64,000 nucleotides of DNA. It comes from HRBIN30 sp964534275 (lineage in GTDB: Bacteria > Desulfobacterota > Binatia > HRBIN30). The notes under the pieces were generated by a model that was given only the letters and a program-made list of their open reading frames with translations, had not been told where the DNA came from and searched no databases. Location: assembly GCA_964534275.1 (NCBI GenBank), contig CAZHQG010000002.1, positions 150,999 through 214,998 on the forward strand. The letters run 5' to 3'. Within the stretch, counting starts at the first letter, position 1; every line of letters begins with the position of its first letter. Made by a program: the position numbers and the translations under genes. Shown piece by piece: positions 26,660 through 35,809 of the stretch.

Positions 26660-27130
26660 CGCTTCCCCTCCTTGTCACCTGGGCCGTGAACCCGGAGAGT
26701 GTGCTCTCGGACTCCTCGGCCGTTCGATTTGGTTGGCGATGCTACGTCGCCGCCCGCGAAAATGTCAAGCGTTGGCTGCCGCTTTGTAGCTGGAACGGGC
26801 TCCCGACTCCGCAACGACCACACGGGAAGTATGGGTCCGCCCACGAAATCAGGGCACTTGTGACCACGCTGAGCCATCGAACCGGCACCTCGGACCCTGA
26901 GTGGTCCCCTTGCAGCAATGGCTCCGGAGCGACCCGTGCGCTGTAAACGTATTTGTTAGGGCCGGGTCTGCTCGCCGGCCGGCGGTACTGGTGTAGCCAT
27001 CGTCGTGCCCGTCGAGGCTCGAGACCGCCTGCCGGACGGCGCGGGCCGGCTCCGTGGATTCGCACCTTCGGGTGGCTGGATCTCTGAGTGTGCTGGAAAC
27101 GAAGCTCGCGAGAGGAGCGGCCGTGCAGCG
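26660..27130. other. 471-base intergenic region, nothing recognised
   Basis: The region lies between two minus-strand genes. It is open in several frames but none carries a motif or ribosome site I trust. The promoter of the barrel gene should be in its left part. No hairpin-plus-T-run terminator was found for the nuclease-like gene that ends at 27131. Confidence 0.45.
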
Positions 27131-28363
27131 TCACTCTGGGGCTCCAAGCCAGTACGAGGGAATGACCACAATGTTCTTGTTCGCTGCGGCTCGCGCCACT
27201 TTCGGGTCCACGGTGTAGGAGACCACGAAAACAAAACGATTTGCACCGACGAAACCGTATTTTTCCAGTCGCTGCAAACGCTTTTCGAGTTTCGTTAAGT
27301 GTTTGAGTCCCAAACGTGCCTTGGCTTCGCCAACCACCGTGACCGTTTGCCCGTTTTGTACGGCAGTGCCGAAAATGTTCAATTCCTCTGCTCCGCCATC
27401 CGGATACTCTACCCATTTTCGCTCCAGTGCACCCTGGACCTCGAGACCGAAATGCTTTCGAAGCACTTTCGGTAAACGGAAAATGGCACGGTCCTCCAGG
27501 CCGTAGCCCACGGCGTCCGACAAGTTGGCAAGCATTTCACGTGTTTGCCGATGGTCGCGCACAAGCGCCTGCACTTGTTTGGTGAGTTGGCGAAGTTCCT
27601 GCTGCGTTTGCCGGTGCGATTCGGTGAGTTCCTTTAGGCTGCGCTGGGTTTCCTCCATCGCGGCAGTGAGCGCTGCAAAGCGGAGATCTGTCGCGTTGCG
27701 GAATTCGCAATACTCTTGATAGGCGCGCTCCTGGGCTGCCGTGAGTTCGGCGAAACGCTGGTTGGCGACTCTGCGGAACTCGGAGAATTCTTGGTATGCA
27801 CGTTCCTGGGCGGCGGTGAGGCTAGCGACTGCGGCCTCGGTGCGTTGCTGGGCAGCAGCGAGTTCGGCGAAGCGCTGGTCTGTTGAGGCACGAAGCTGGG
27901 CAAGCTCTTCCCCCGTGCGCTGCTGGGCTGCAGCAAGTTCGGCGAAGCGCTGGTCAACGACTGTGCGGAACTCGGAGAATTCTTGGTATGCGCGTTCCTG
28001 GGCGGCGGTGAGGCTAGCGACTGCGGCTTCGGTGCGCTGCTGGGCAGCGGCAAGCTCTTGTACTCGGTGTTCGGTTCGGGCTTGCGCGTCGGCGAGAAGT
28101 GCGAAGCGTTGGTCGACGTGACGGCGGAGTTCCACCAGCTCGTGTTCGACACGTTCCTTCAATCGCTCGTCGGTGCGTTGCTGGGCTTCCGCAAGATCAC
28201 GCAGGGCGTCACGCAGTTCTGCAAACTCAGCCTTGGTCACTTGGTCGCGCATCTCGTCGTAAAGGGTGGCCAGTGCGCGTACCAACACCGCGGCGGTATC
28301 CGGATCGAGGCTCCGGCCCGCTACGGCACTGAGTTCGGCAAGTGTGGATGCAAAGGTAGCCAC
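27131..28363 (-). CDS. Repetitive coiled-coil protein with C-terminal PD-(D/E)xK-like domain
   Basis: 410 residues. Residues about 40-275 are a long coiled coil made of repeated units with QRFAEL, AAQQRTE, AAQERAYQEF and EFR cores; two 64-residue blocks are nearly identical. The C-terminal 130 residues (AIFRLPKVLRKHFGLEV, EELNIFGTA, VTVVGEAKARLG, NIVVIPSYW) have the Glu-x-Lys core and preceding acidic strand of the restriction-endonuclease-like fold, as in DUF3782-type proteins seen in archaea and cyanobacteria. No methyltransferase or partner lies nearby. Start is a GTG with a weak ribosome site. Nuclease activity is inferred from fold pattern only. Confidence 0.75.
   Translation of the reverse strand: MATFASTLAELSAVAGRSLDPDTAAVLVRALATLYDEMRDQVTKAEFAELRDALRDLAEAQQRTDERLKERVEHELVELRRHVDQRFALLADAQARTEHRVQELAAAQQRTEAAVASLTAAQERAYQEFSEFRTVVDQRFAELAAAQQRTGEELAQLRASTDQRFAELAAAQQRTEAAVASLTAAQERAYQEFSEFRRVANQRFAELTAAQERAYQEYCEFRNATDLRFAALTAAMEETQRSLKELTESHRQTQQELRQLTKQVQALVRDHRQTREMLANLSDAVGYGLEDRAIFRLPKVLRKHFGLEVQGALERKWVEYPDGGAEELNIFGTAVQNGQTVTVVGEAKARLGLKHLTKLEKRLQRLEKYGFVGANRFVFVVSYTVDPKVARAAANKNIVVIPSYWLGAPE
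27773..28055. repeat. Near-identical 80-90 base direct repeat inside the coiled-coil gene
   Basis: The segment starting GCGGAACTCGGAGAATTCTT at 27773 recurs at 27965, 192 bases (64 codons) away. The following 80-odd bases match with only scattered, mostly synonymous differences. This points to recent in-frame duplication of one coiled-coil unit. Confidence 0.85.
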
Positions 28364-28812
28364 GTGGTCTTGTATAACCCAAATCGGCGACTTTGCCGAC
28401 CCGTCCTTTACAACCGTAGAAACAGTGATCCGTCACGCACCACGGGCGGTGCAGTGGGCGTTGTGCGCGCAGGGGCTATCGGTTCATCTTTCCCCGATCT
28501 GGGTTTTTGCACACCAGAGATGTGTCCCGCTGTAGCGACGAGTGGCCACCGATGCGCAGCCATCAAACGGCCGCGTATCGTTCCCCACACGCGTGGGGAT
28601 ACAAGAGTGTTGGCCGGGCAAGACGCCCGCGCTCCTAGGCCATTCCACCACTGGTTCCCGTGGCAATGCAGCGGTTCCGGCCGTCGCCCGTGTCCAGAAC
28701 CCCAAGATGTGGGACGTGATGAGGGCTGTCCGTGAGGGAAACGAGGAATGGGCCTAGACCGCTGGGGGCCGTTGGTGTCGCCTTTCGGCGACAAGCGCCG
28801 ACGCGTGAGACC
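28364..28812. other. 449-base intergenic region with hairpin elements
   Basis: No gene supported. Two palindromic elements stand out: TTCCCCACACGCGTGGGGA around 28581-28599, and a GC-rich element GGCCGGGCAAGACGCCCG starting at 28612, whose reverse complement shares the core GGGC(G/A)TCTTGCC with a site near 51767. These look like dispersed intergenic repeats. The recN end lies at 28813. Confidence 0.5.
28612..28640. repeat. REP-like GC-rich intergenic hairpin
   Basis: The sequence GGCCGGGCAAGACGCCCGCG and following bases can fold on GGGC/GCCC arms. A related core in the opposite orientation occurs at about 51764-51787. Two copies in one window are weak evidence for a genome-wide repeat family. 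Confidence 0.35.
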
Positions 28813-30516
28813 TCACGACGGCTTGAGTGCCGCCAGCAGTTCGCGTGCGTAGCGTTCCGACTCGGTCCCAGTGCTGCCCAGCATGCGGGCCAGTTCGCGG
28901 ACGCGTTCTTGCCCGGCGACGGCCCTTGCCCGGGTGTACGTCCGTCCGTTGCGCACGTTCTTTTCTACCGCCAGGTGGCAGTCGGCAAATGCCGCAATTT
29001 GGGGCAAATGCGTGATGCAAAGAATTTGCTGCTGGCGTGCCAACGCGTGCAGGCGCTTGCCCACCGCCGTAGCCGTGGCGCCGCCAATGCCGGCATCCAC
29101 TTCGTCGAAGAGCCACAACGCAGCACTGCGAGCGGCCCCAGTGAGTACTTTGAGGGCCAACATGACGCGCGACAGCTCGCCACCCGAGGCAATGCGAGCC
29201 AGCGGTCGCGCAGCTTCTCCCGGGTTTGCACACCAAAGGAACTCCACCGCATCGGCCCCAGTGTAATCAAAAACCCCCGATTCCTGTTCTGCCAGCTCGT
29301 GCTCCGCCGCTCGGGCCAGCTCTTCGGTCCCCTTGCGGCGAAACTCCACTTGCAAGGCAGCTTCTCGCATGCCGAGGGCGCGGAGTTCCTGGCGCACCCG
29401 GGTTGCCAGGTCTTGCGCCGCCCGTTGGCGTGCTTGCGACAGTGCGTGCGCGATTTCCCGCACTTGGGCGAAGCTCCGATGCAGCTCTTCTCGCAGTGCT
29501 TGTGGGTCCGGCGTCGTCTCCTGCAACGCTTCTAGTTCGCGTTCCAGTTCTTCGAGCCGATCCGGTAAATCGTCCGCTTCACATCCATACTTGCGCGCGA
29601 GGCGGCTGAGAAGCGCGAGGCGGTCTTCTACCGCGGCAAAGCGCTCGGGGTCGAACTCCAGGCGGTCGAGATACCGGCGCAGTTGAAACGCCGCTTCGCT
29701 CATCAGCGTTCGCGCTTGGTGGACAAGGTCGACAGTCGCGGTGAGTTCTGGATCGATGCGGGCTGCTTCGCCAAGCGCGTGCGTGATTCGCGTGGCCAGG
29801 TCGACCACGTTCGTTTCCGCCGACTCCAGTGCCGCCTCGCTTTCGCCGCACAATCGCTGCAGTTTTTCCACGTGCCGGAGCTTCTCTCGCTCTGCCTGCA
29901 GTTGTGTGTGTTCTCCGGGGACGAGACGCGCTTGTTGCAACTCGGCAACTTGGAAGTGCAACAGTTCCATCCGGCCCTGCACGGTTCCGGCACTGTCGAG
30001 CGCTTGCCGCCACCGGCGGTACGCCGCCTGCCACGCAGAGTACGCCTGTTCCATTTCGGCGCGCCGTGCTTGCAGGCCGGCGAACTCGTCGAGAAGGTCC
30101 AAGTGGGTTTCCGGACGCAGCAGCGCTGTTTGTTCGTGTTGCCCATAGATGTGCACCAAAGACGCGCCCAGTTCGGCAAGTTGCGTCGAGGAAACCGCGG
30201 AGCCATTCACCCACGCGCGGCTGCGCCCAGTACGCGAGAACACCCGACGCACAACGACTTCGCTGGCGCCGGGCAAGCCCTGACGGTCGAGCCACTCTGG
30301 AGCCACGTCCTCGAACAAGGCCTCCACGCTGGCTTCGTCGCTGTCGGTGCGAATCAAGTCTGCCGAGGCGCGGCCTCCGCACAGTAACGCGAGGGCCCGG
30401 ACGATCACGCTCTTGCCGGCGCCGGTCTCGCCGGTGAGCACGTTCAGGCCGGGCGCGAGCTCCAGTTCGAGCTCGTCGATGACCGCCATTTGTCGAATTG
30501 CAAGGTGTCGCAGCAT
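28813..30516 (-). CDS. recN: DNA repair protein RecN
   Basis: 567 residues; an SMC-like ATPase acting in double-strand break repair. The Walker A is LTGETGAGKSVIVRAL at residue 28; the long antiparallel coiled coil runs from about 150 to 370; the ABC signature and Walker B are ASGGELSRVMLALK and LWLFDEVDAGIGG near residues 445-480; then ITHLPQIAAFAD supplies the H-loop. The length is standard. It starts 32 bases after the nadK stop on the same strand, a common nadK-recN arrangement. Confidence 0.95.
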   Translation of the reverse strand: MLRHLAIRQMAVIDELELELAPGLNVLTGETGAGKSVIVRALALLCGGRASADLIRTDSDEASVEALFEDVAPEWLDRQGLPGASEVVVRRVFSRTGRSRAWVNGSAVSSTQLAELGASLVHIYGQHEQTALLRPETHLDLLDEFAGLQARRAEMEQAYSAWQAAYRRWRQALDSAGTVQGRMELLHFQVAELQQARLVPGEHTQLQAEREKLRHVEKLQRLCGESEAALESAETNVVDLATRITHALGEAARIDPELTATVDLVHQARTLMSEAAFQLRRYLDRLEFDPERFAAVEDRLALLSRLARKYGCEADDLPDRLEELERELEALQETTPDPQALREELHRSFAQVREIAHALSQARQRAAQDLATRVRQELRALGMREAALQVEFRRKGTEELARAAEHELAEQESGVFDYTGADAVEFLWCANPGEAARPLARIASGGELSRVMLALKVLTGAARSAALWLFDEVDAGIGGATATAVGKRLHALARQQQILCITHLPQIAAFADCHLAVEKNVRNGRTYTRARAVAGQERVRELARMLGSTGTESERYARELLAALKPS

Positions 30517-30548
30517 ACGGAACGATCGCGCCGGCTCGGCGCCAGTGC

Positions 30549-31406
30549 TTAACGCTCGCCCCAGCGCAACTTGTTGCGCAAAACATCAAAATAGCTGCGC
30601 TGCGGCGACTGTACGAGCGGTGCTCGCAACGCTGCCTTGCGAATCTCCACTTGGTCGCCCGTGGTCAGAGGAAAGGCCTCTTGCCCGTCGATGGTCAGCA
30701 CCACGTCTTCTTCCGGTGTTTCGACCGACACCCGCACGACCGACTTGTCTGGCAGCACGATGGGCCGATTCGTGAGCGTGTGGGGGCAGATGGGGCTGAG
30801 CACCAGGACCTCCACGGCAGGATGCACAATGGGCCCGCCAGCGGACAGGGAATACGCCGTGGAACCCGTGGGTGTAGTTACGATGAGGCCGTCCGCTTTG
30901 TACACGCACAGCTCCTGGTCGTCCACGGAGGTCCGCAAGTCGATCATGCGGGCCAGCACCCCTTTGTTGATCACCGCGTCGTTCAGTGCCAAGCGCTCGG
31001 CCAGCACTTGTTCGCCCCGTCGCCAGCGTACGTGCAGCATCATGCGGCGGTCGACCTGCAACTGCCCTTGCAGGATCTGGCCGAGGAAGTCGTACAGTTC
31101 GTCCACCGTGGTCGCCGTGAGGAAGCCTAGCCCCCCGAGATTCACCCCGAGGATGGGTACTTCGCGCTCGCGCAGTAGGCGCGCCACACTGAGGATGGTG
31201 CCGTCGCCGCCCAACACGATGACCAGGTCGACGCTTTGCACGACCTCCTCGCGGGTAGCGGCGCGGGCTTGGGGGGCGGCAGTGGCTAGCACCGGCGTTT
31301 CGACCCAAACTTCGATTCCCTGTGCCCGGAGCCAGTCCGCTAACCGGGCTGCGACCTCGAGCGCCCGCGGCTGACCTCGCTTGGCGATGATGCCGACTGA
31401 CTGCAT
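30549..31406 (-). CDS. nadK: NAD kinase
   Basis: 285 residues; phosphorylates NAD to NADP with ATP or polyphosphate. Motifs: VGIIAKRG at the N-terminus, the catalytic GGDGTILSVAR near residue 65, GVNLGGLGFLT, LNDAVINKG, and the second conserved region YKADGLIVTTPTGSTAYSLSAGGP near residue 170. The C-terminus (SYFDVLRNKLRWGER) is typical. First gene of the nadK-recN pair; divergent from the glucoamylase-like lipoprotein. Confidence 0.95.
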   Translation of the reverse strand: MQSVGIIAKRGQPRALEVAARLADWLRAQGIEVWVETPVLATAAPQARAATREEVVQSVDLVIVLGGDGTILSVARLLREREVPILGVNLGGLGFLTATTVDELYDFLGQILQGQLQVDRRMMLHVRWRRGEQVLAERLALNDAVINKGVLARMIDLRTSVDDQELCVYKADGLIVTTPTGSTAYSLSAGGPIVHPAVEVLVLSPICPHTLTNRPIVLPDKSVVRVSVETPEEDVVLTIDGQEAFPLTTGDQVEIRKAALRAPLVQSPQRSYFDVLRNKLRWGER

Positions 31407-31535
31407 GCACGCAGGCTACCACAGCAGGCCACTTCAGGGCTACCGCCGCTCCGGGCACGGGCGCGAGTTGCCGCCGACTGTTTTCCTGCTACCAGCGGGG
31501 CACTGGCGACATGCAAGCGGCGCGAGGCGGTTGGG

Positions 31536-33155
31536 GTGGTGTGGCGTAGCGGTACGTTGCAAATCGGCCGATCTCTGCAGCGCGCAGCACGAGCGTTGTG
31601 GTTGGCCGTGAGCCTGGCAACTGTCGCGGCGGGGTGCCGAAGCGGCCCCGAAGTTCGAGCGGAGTCGACGCAGGACTTGCTCTCGCGCTGCCCGATCGGG
31701 GAAGTGCGCACGGATGTTTCCTTCCCCGGCGTGAGGGAATCCGTGCGCGCGCCCCGCAAGGAAGCGTGGGAGCGTAGGTTTTCCAGTCGGGCCGAGTTCA
31801 AAGCGGCGCTGCGGGCCCGGCTGGAAGCCTGGCCAGAACGCTCTCCAGCCGCCATGCCCGACCTGCCCCGCGACCCACGTGCATTCGCCATGCAAGTGGC
31901 CCGCGACACGTGGCGCGGGTTGCGTGGTCTTCGCGACCGGCAACACGGCTTGCCCATCGATCACGTGCGGTGGCTCGGGCCGACCTTCGCGGCGGAAGAT
32001 GCGGAGATCGGTGATTACACGAGCAGCTCGAATGTCGGCTTGTTTTTGCTCGCGGTGGTAGCCGCACGCGATCTTGGTTTGGAAACGCATGACAGTGCCG
32101 TGTCGCTCGTTCGCGCCCTGCTGGACACGCTGGCGCGGTTGGAGCGGTATCGTGGCTTTTTTTTCAACTACTACGATACCACCTCGCTCGAGCGGACCAG
32201 CCACCTGATCTCGTTTGTCGATTCGTCGTGGCTCACGGCCGGCATGCTGGTTGCGCGCAACGCTTTTCCCGAACTCGCCGCCCGCATCGAAGGCTTCTTG
32301 GCTGAGGAGAACTACGCTTTGTTTTACGACCCGAGCCGGGGCCAAATGCGTCACGGCTATTATGTCGTGCCAGGTGTCTACTCGCCGTTTCACTACGGCG
32401 TTCTTTTTACCGAAGCGCGCTTGGGGAGTTTGCTGGCCATCGGCAAGGGCGACGTGCCGCGCAGTCACTGGTACGCATTGGTTCGAACCTACCCGCCGGG
32501 TTGCAAGTGGCAACGTCAGGCGCCGGTCGAGCCAAGCGTGGAGCGTAAAAACGGGTACCCAGTCTACCGCGGCTACTACCGCTGGCGAGGGATGTACTAC
32601 GTGCCCTCGTGGGGTGGCAGTATGTTCGAAGCGCTCATGCCTTTGCTGCTCGTGCCAGAACACAAGCTGGCGCCCCAGGGCTGGGGAGGAAATGCTTTGG
32701 CGCACGCCATCGTGCAGCGACGGTTCGCGATGGAGAAGTGGAACCAGCCGGTTTGGGGAGCCTCGCCAAGTATGAACCCGAACGACACGGACTATCGCGA
32801 GTTTGGGGTTCCAGTTCTGGGTACACGTGGCTATCCGGGCGGCGCCGTGAGCCCGCATGCTTCAGCCCTTGCACTCGTCGTGACCCCGGACGAGGCTTTG
32901 GCGAATCTGCAGCGACTAGCGCAGCTTTATCCGATCTATGCCGACTTCGGGTTCTTCGATGCGGTCGATCCAAGTACTGGCAGCGTTGCACGCGGCTACT
33001 TGAACCTCGACCAGTCGATGATCCTGGTATCCTTGGCCAATTACCTCTTGCCTGGCGGAGTGTGGCAGTATTTCGTGAGCGACCCGCAAGTGCGTCGTGC
33101 TCTCTCGTTGTTGGCCGAAGAACGGTTGTTTTCCGCAGACGAACGCCCGCTTTGA
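31536..33155 (+). CDS. Glucoamylase-like (PF10091-type) lipoprotein
   Basis: 539 residues. A lipobox (TVAAGC, Cys near residue 34) follows a hydrophobic core, so it is a predicted lipoprotein. The body shows the alpha/alpha-barrel signatures shared by DUF3131/glucoamylase-like domains and by the C-terminal domain of NdvB-type enzymes: TSSSNVGLFLLAVVAARDLG, GFFFNYYDTTSLE, FVDSSWLTAGML, SWGGSMFEALMPLLLVPE, and FGFFDAVDP. Such domains act on beta-1,2-glucans or related polymers; the exact substrate is unknown. The GTG start is tentative: a TTG 9 codons in is also possible. No other polysaccharide gene is adjacent. Confidence 0.8.
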   Translation: MVWRSGTLQIGRSLQRAARALWLAVSLATVAAGCRSGPEVRAESTQDLLSRCPIGEVRTDVSFPGVRESVRAPRKEAWERRFSSRAEFKAALRARLEAWPERSPAAMPDLPRDPRAFAMQVARDTWRGLRGLRDRQHGLPIDHVRWLGPTFAAEDAEIGDYTSSSNVGLFLLAVVAARDLGLETHDSAVSLVRALLDTLARLERYRGFFFNYYDTTSLERTSHLISFVDSSWLTAGMLVARNAFPELAARIEGFLAEENYALFYDPSRGQMRHGYYVVPGVYSPFHYGVLFTEARLGSLLAIGKGDVPRSHWYALVRTYPPGCKWQRQAPVEPSVERKNGYPVYRGYYRWRGMYYVPSWGGSMFEALMPLLLVPEHKLAPQGWGGNALAHAIVQRRFAMEKWNQPVWGASPSMNPNDTDYREFGVPVLGTRGYPGGAVSPHASALALVVTPDEALANLQRLAQLYPIYADFGFFDAVDPSTGSVARGYLNLDQSMILVSLANYLLPGGVWQYFVSDPQVRRALSLLAEERLFSADERPL

Positions 33156-33423
33156 CGTTCGCGTGCCCAACCGCGACCCAGTGCGCATCCGGCCGCACCG
33201 AAATCCGGAAACGGCGCGCTCCTCGCTGTGTGCCGAGCTGGAAGGCAGAGCGACGTCGGGCCACCAGCCGATGCGGCTGCAAGCGTGACCGGACGGCCGC
33301 CGCACGTTGGCCCGGCTCCCACGTCGAAGCGTGGCCCATCCAAAAAGGAACGGGCTGGTCTTGACCGAGCACGGGCGACCCAGTAAGTGAACGTTTGTTC
33401 ACACGACGGAAGGACGGAGAACG

Positions 33424-34560
33424 ATGCGTACGCCTATTTGCGATCGACTAGGAATCGAGCTGCCGATTTTTGCCTTCAGCCACTGCCGAGACGTGGTAGC
33501 GGAGGTGAGCAAGGCCGGCGGCTTTGGGGTGCTTGGAGCGGTGGGTTTCTCGCCGGACCAGCTCGAAGTCGAGTTGGAATGGATCGACCGGCATGTTGGG
33601 GATCGGCCGTACGGCGTGGATATCGTGATTCCCGGAAAGTACGAGGGCCAGGGCGTCATGGATCCTGCCCAGCTCGAGGCGCAGCTCCGCGCCATGATTC
33701 CGCCGGAACATATCGCGTTTGCCGAAAAGATCCTCGAAGAGCATGGTGTACCCAAGTTGCCTCCCGGGGAGCGTCCGGTGGGCCAGTTGCTGGGCTGGAC
33801 GGCAGCAACAGCCACGCCGCAGGTAGAGGTAGCGCTGCGCCACCCGAAGGTTCGTTTGATTGCGAATGCTTTAGGAACGCCTCCGCGAGAGGTGATCGAC
33901 GAAATTCATCGCACCGGGCGACTGGTCGCAGCGTTGTGTGGCTCGGCAAAACACGCCCTTTCCCACAAAGAAGCCGGCGTGGACATCGTTGTGGCTCAAG
34001 GCACGGAAGGGGGCGGGCACACGGGGGAAATTGGCAGCATCGTGCTGTGGCCCGAGGTGATCGATGCAGTGGCGCCCTTGCCCGTGTTGGCTGCCGGGGG
34101 GATTGGCACCGGCCGGCAAATCGCGGCAGCGCTGGCGATGGGCGCACAGGGCGTGTGGACAGGCTCGTTGTGGCTCACCGTGCGTGAAGCGGACGTTCCG
34201 CCGGCGCAGATGGAGTGCTACCTGCGCGCGAGCAGCCGCGACACGGTGCGGTCCCGTTCGTTTACTGGAAAGCCCTGCCGCATGTTGCGCAATGCGTGGA
34301 CCGAGGCGTGGGAACGTCCCGATGCCCCAAAGCCGTTGGGCATGCCGCTGCAATTTATGGTTACGGCAGACGCGGTTGCCCGCGGGCATCGCTATGCCGA
34401 GAAAGCCAAAGACGTGATGTTCAACCCGGTCGGGCAAATCGTCGGCCGGCTGAACACGGTGCGTAGCGTCAAAGAGGTGATCTACGACCTCGTACAGGAT
34501 TACCTCGAGGCAGTAGAGCGGCTGCAAAAGCTCTCGGCAGTGGAAGCGTCCGCAGCTTGA
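33424..34560 (+). CDS. Nitronate monooxygenase family flavoprotein
   Basis: 378 residues, FMN-dependent TIM barrel. Marks are RLGIELPIF at the start, KAGGFGVLGAVGFSPDQLE near residue 31, then the phosphate-binding/active-site region AQGTEGGGHTGEIGS near residue 195 and LPVLAAGGIGTGRQIAAALAMGAQGVW (in parts: VLAAGGIGTGRQI, MGAQGVWTGS). It oxidises alkyl nitronates or related compounds, but many members have unassigned roles, including enoyl-reductase-like activity. It is longer than the fungal enzymes' core, with an extended mid-segment (residues 60-120). GGACGGAGAACG precedes the ATG. An orphan ABC ATPase follows. Confidence 0.88.
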   Translation: MRTPICDRLGIELPIFAFSHCRDVVAEVSKAGGFGVLGAVGFSPDQLEVELEWIDRHVGDRPYGVDIVIPGKYEGQGVMDPAQLEAQLRAMIPPEHIAFAEKILEEHGVPKLPPGERPVGQLLGWTAATATPQVEVALRHPKVRLIANALGTPPREVIDEIHRTGRLVAALCGSAKHALSHKEAGVDIVVAQGTEGGGHTGEIGSIVLWPEVIDAVAPLPVLAAGGIGTGRQIAAALAMGAQGVWTGSLWLTVREADVPPAQMECYLRASSRDTVRSRSFTGKPCRMLRNAWTEAWERPDAPKPLGMPLQFMVTADAVARGHRYAEKAKDVMFNPVGQIVGRLNTVRSVKEVIYDLVQDYLEAVERLQKLSAVEASAA

Positions 34561-34672
34561 GCGCCGGGCTCGTAGCCAGCGGAGAAACGCGGGAAACCAT
34601 TTGGCAACTCGGTCCACCGGGTTGCCTCTGCGCCAGTGGGCGCATACACCTGCCGCTGCAATCCTGGCAGCC

Positions 34673-35809
34673 ATGGCAGGCGTGACCCTGAAACACGTAA
34701 GCAAGGTCTTCCCCGACGGGACGGTCGCTCTGTCGGAGATGGATTTGGAGGTAGCCGACGGCGAACTGTTGGTGATCGTTGGCCCTTCTGGCTGCGGCAA
34801 GTCGACGCTGCTGCGCATCGTTGCTGGACTCGAGGACGCGACTACCGGCGAGGTCTGGCTCGGGGACCGGATGGTGAACGATGTACCGCCGCAGCAGCGC
34901 AACGTCGCCATGGTGTTCCAGGACTACGCACTCTACCCGTTTCTGACCGTCGAGGAAAATCTCGCCTTTCCGTTACGCATGCGCAAACTACCCCGGGCTG
35001 AGCAGCGCGAGCGGATTGCACGCGTTGCACGCATGCTCGACATCGAGCTGTTGCTGCAAAAGTATCCGCGCGAGCTCTCTGGCGGCCAGCGGCAACGAGT
35101 GGCCATGGGACGGGCGTTGGTTCGGGACCCGGCAGTGTCGCTGCTCGACGAGCCACTTTCGAACCTCGATGCCAAATTGCGCGTAAGTGTGCGGGCGGAA
35201 ATTGCCGCCATTCAGGAGCGCACGCGGACGACGATGATTTACGTCACTCACGACCAAACGGAGGCCATGACGCTGGGGCATCGGGTAGCCGTGCTCGACC
35301 GCGGGCGCCTGCAGCAAATCGCTCCTCCACGGGTCCTCTACGAGGAACCGGTCAACGCGTTCGTTGCCGGGTTCATTGGCAATCCCCCGATGAATTTGTT
35401 TCCGGCCATCGTGGAGTCACGCAACGGACAAACGTGGCTGCGGGTGGAGGGTGTCCGCCTGCTGGTCGATTCACGACGCTTGCCGCAGTCGCTTGTGGGC
35501 CCCTCGCCTGTGGTCACCGCTGGTGTGCGTGCAGAAGCCATCGAGTGCAGCACGACCGGTGGCCCCGGCTTCGAACCGGCTACGGTCGAGCACGTGGAGC
35601 ATCTCGGGCATGAATCGCTGATGTATATCCGCCTGCAGGCCGCAGCGAGCGTACGTTGGGTCGTGCGCATGCCGGGCATGCAGCAATTGCGAAAGGACTC
35701 CACGGTGTTCGTCCGCGTCTTGCCAGAACGGTGGTACGTGTTTGCCGAGGCGCTGCCAGGCGATTACCGGCGCCCGGCTGCTGCCCAGCGTTCGAGCGCG
35801 GACCAGTAA
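34673..35809 (+). CDS. ABC transporter ATPase, MalK/UgpC type (orphan)
   Basis: 378 residues: Walker A GPSGCGKSTLL near residue 37, Q-loop VFQDYALYP, signature LSGGQRQRVAMGRAL, Walker B with VSLLDEPLSNLDAKLR, H-loop YVTHDQTEAMTLG, then a C-terminal TOBE/OB region (FIGNPPMNLFPA, TAGVRAEAIE) of the carbohydrate-importer (CUT1) type. No permease or binding protein lies nearby, so it may serve permeases elsewhere, as MsiK does. The ATG at 34673 follows poor ribosome-site sequence. The 3' end overlaps the convergent phosphatase gene by 46 bases. Confidence 0.92.
   Translation: MAGVTLKHVSKVFPDGTVALSEMDLEVADGELLVIVGPSGCGKSTLLRIVAGLEDATTGEVWLGDRMVNDVPPQQRNVAMVFQDYALYPFLTVEENLAFPLRMRKLPRAEQRERIARVARMLDIELLLQKYPRELSGGQRQRVAMGRALVRDPAVSLLDEPLSNLDAKLRVSVRAEIAAIQERTRTTMIYVTHDQTEAMTLGHRVAVLDRGRLQQIAPPRVLYEEPVNAFVAGFIGNPPMNLFPAIVESRNGQTWLRVEGVRLLVDSRRLPQSLVGPSPVVTAGVRAEAIECSTTGGPGFEPATVEHVEHLGHESLMYIRLQAAASVRWVVRMPGMQQLRKDSTVFVRVLPERWYVFAEALPGDYRRPAAAQRSSADQ

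Noticed and set aside
28579..28600. TTCCCCACACGCGTGGGGA resembles the core of a type I-E CRISPR repeat
   Set aside because: Only one copy is present, the flanking bases do not match the usual repeat end, and no cas gene or second repeat lies in the window.
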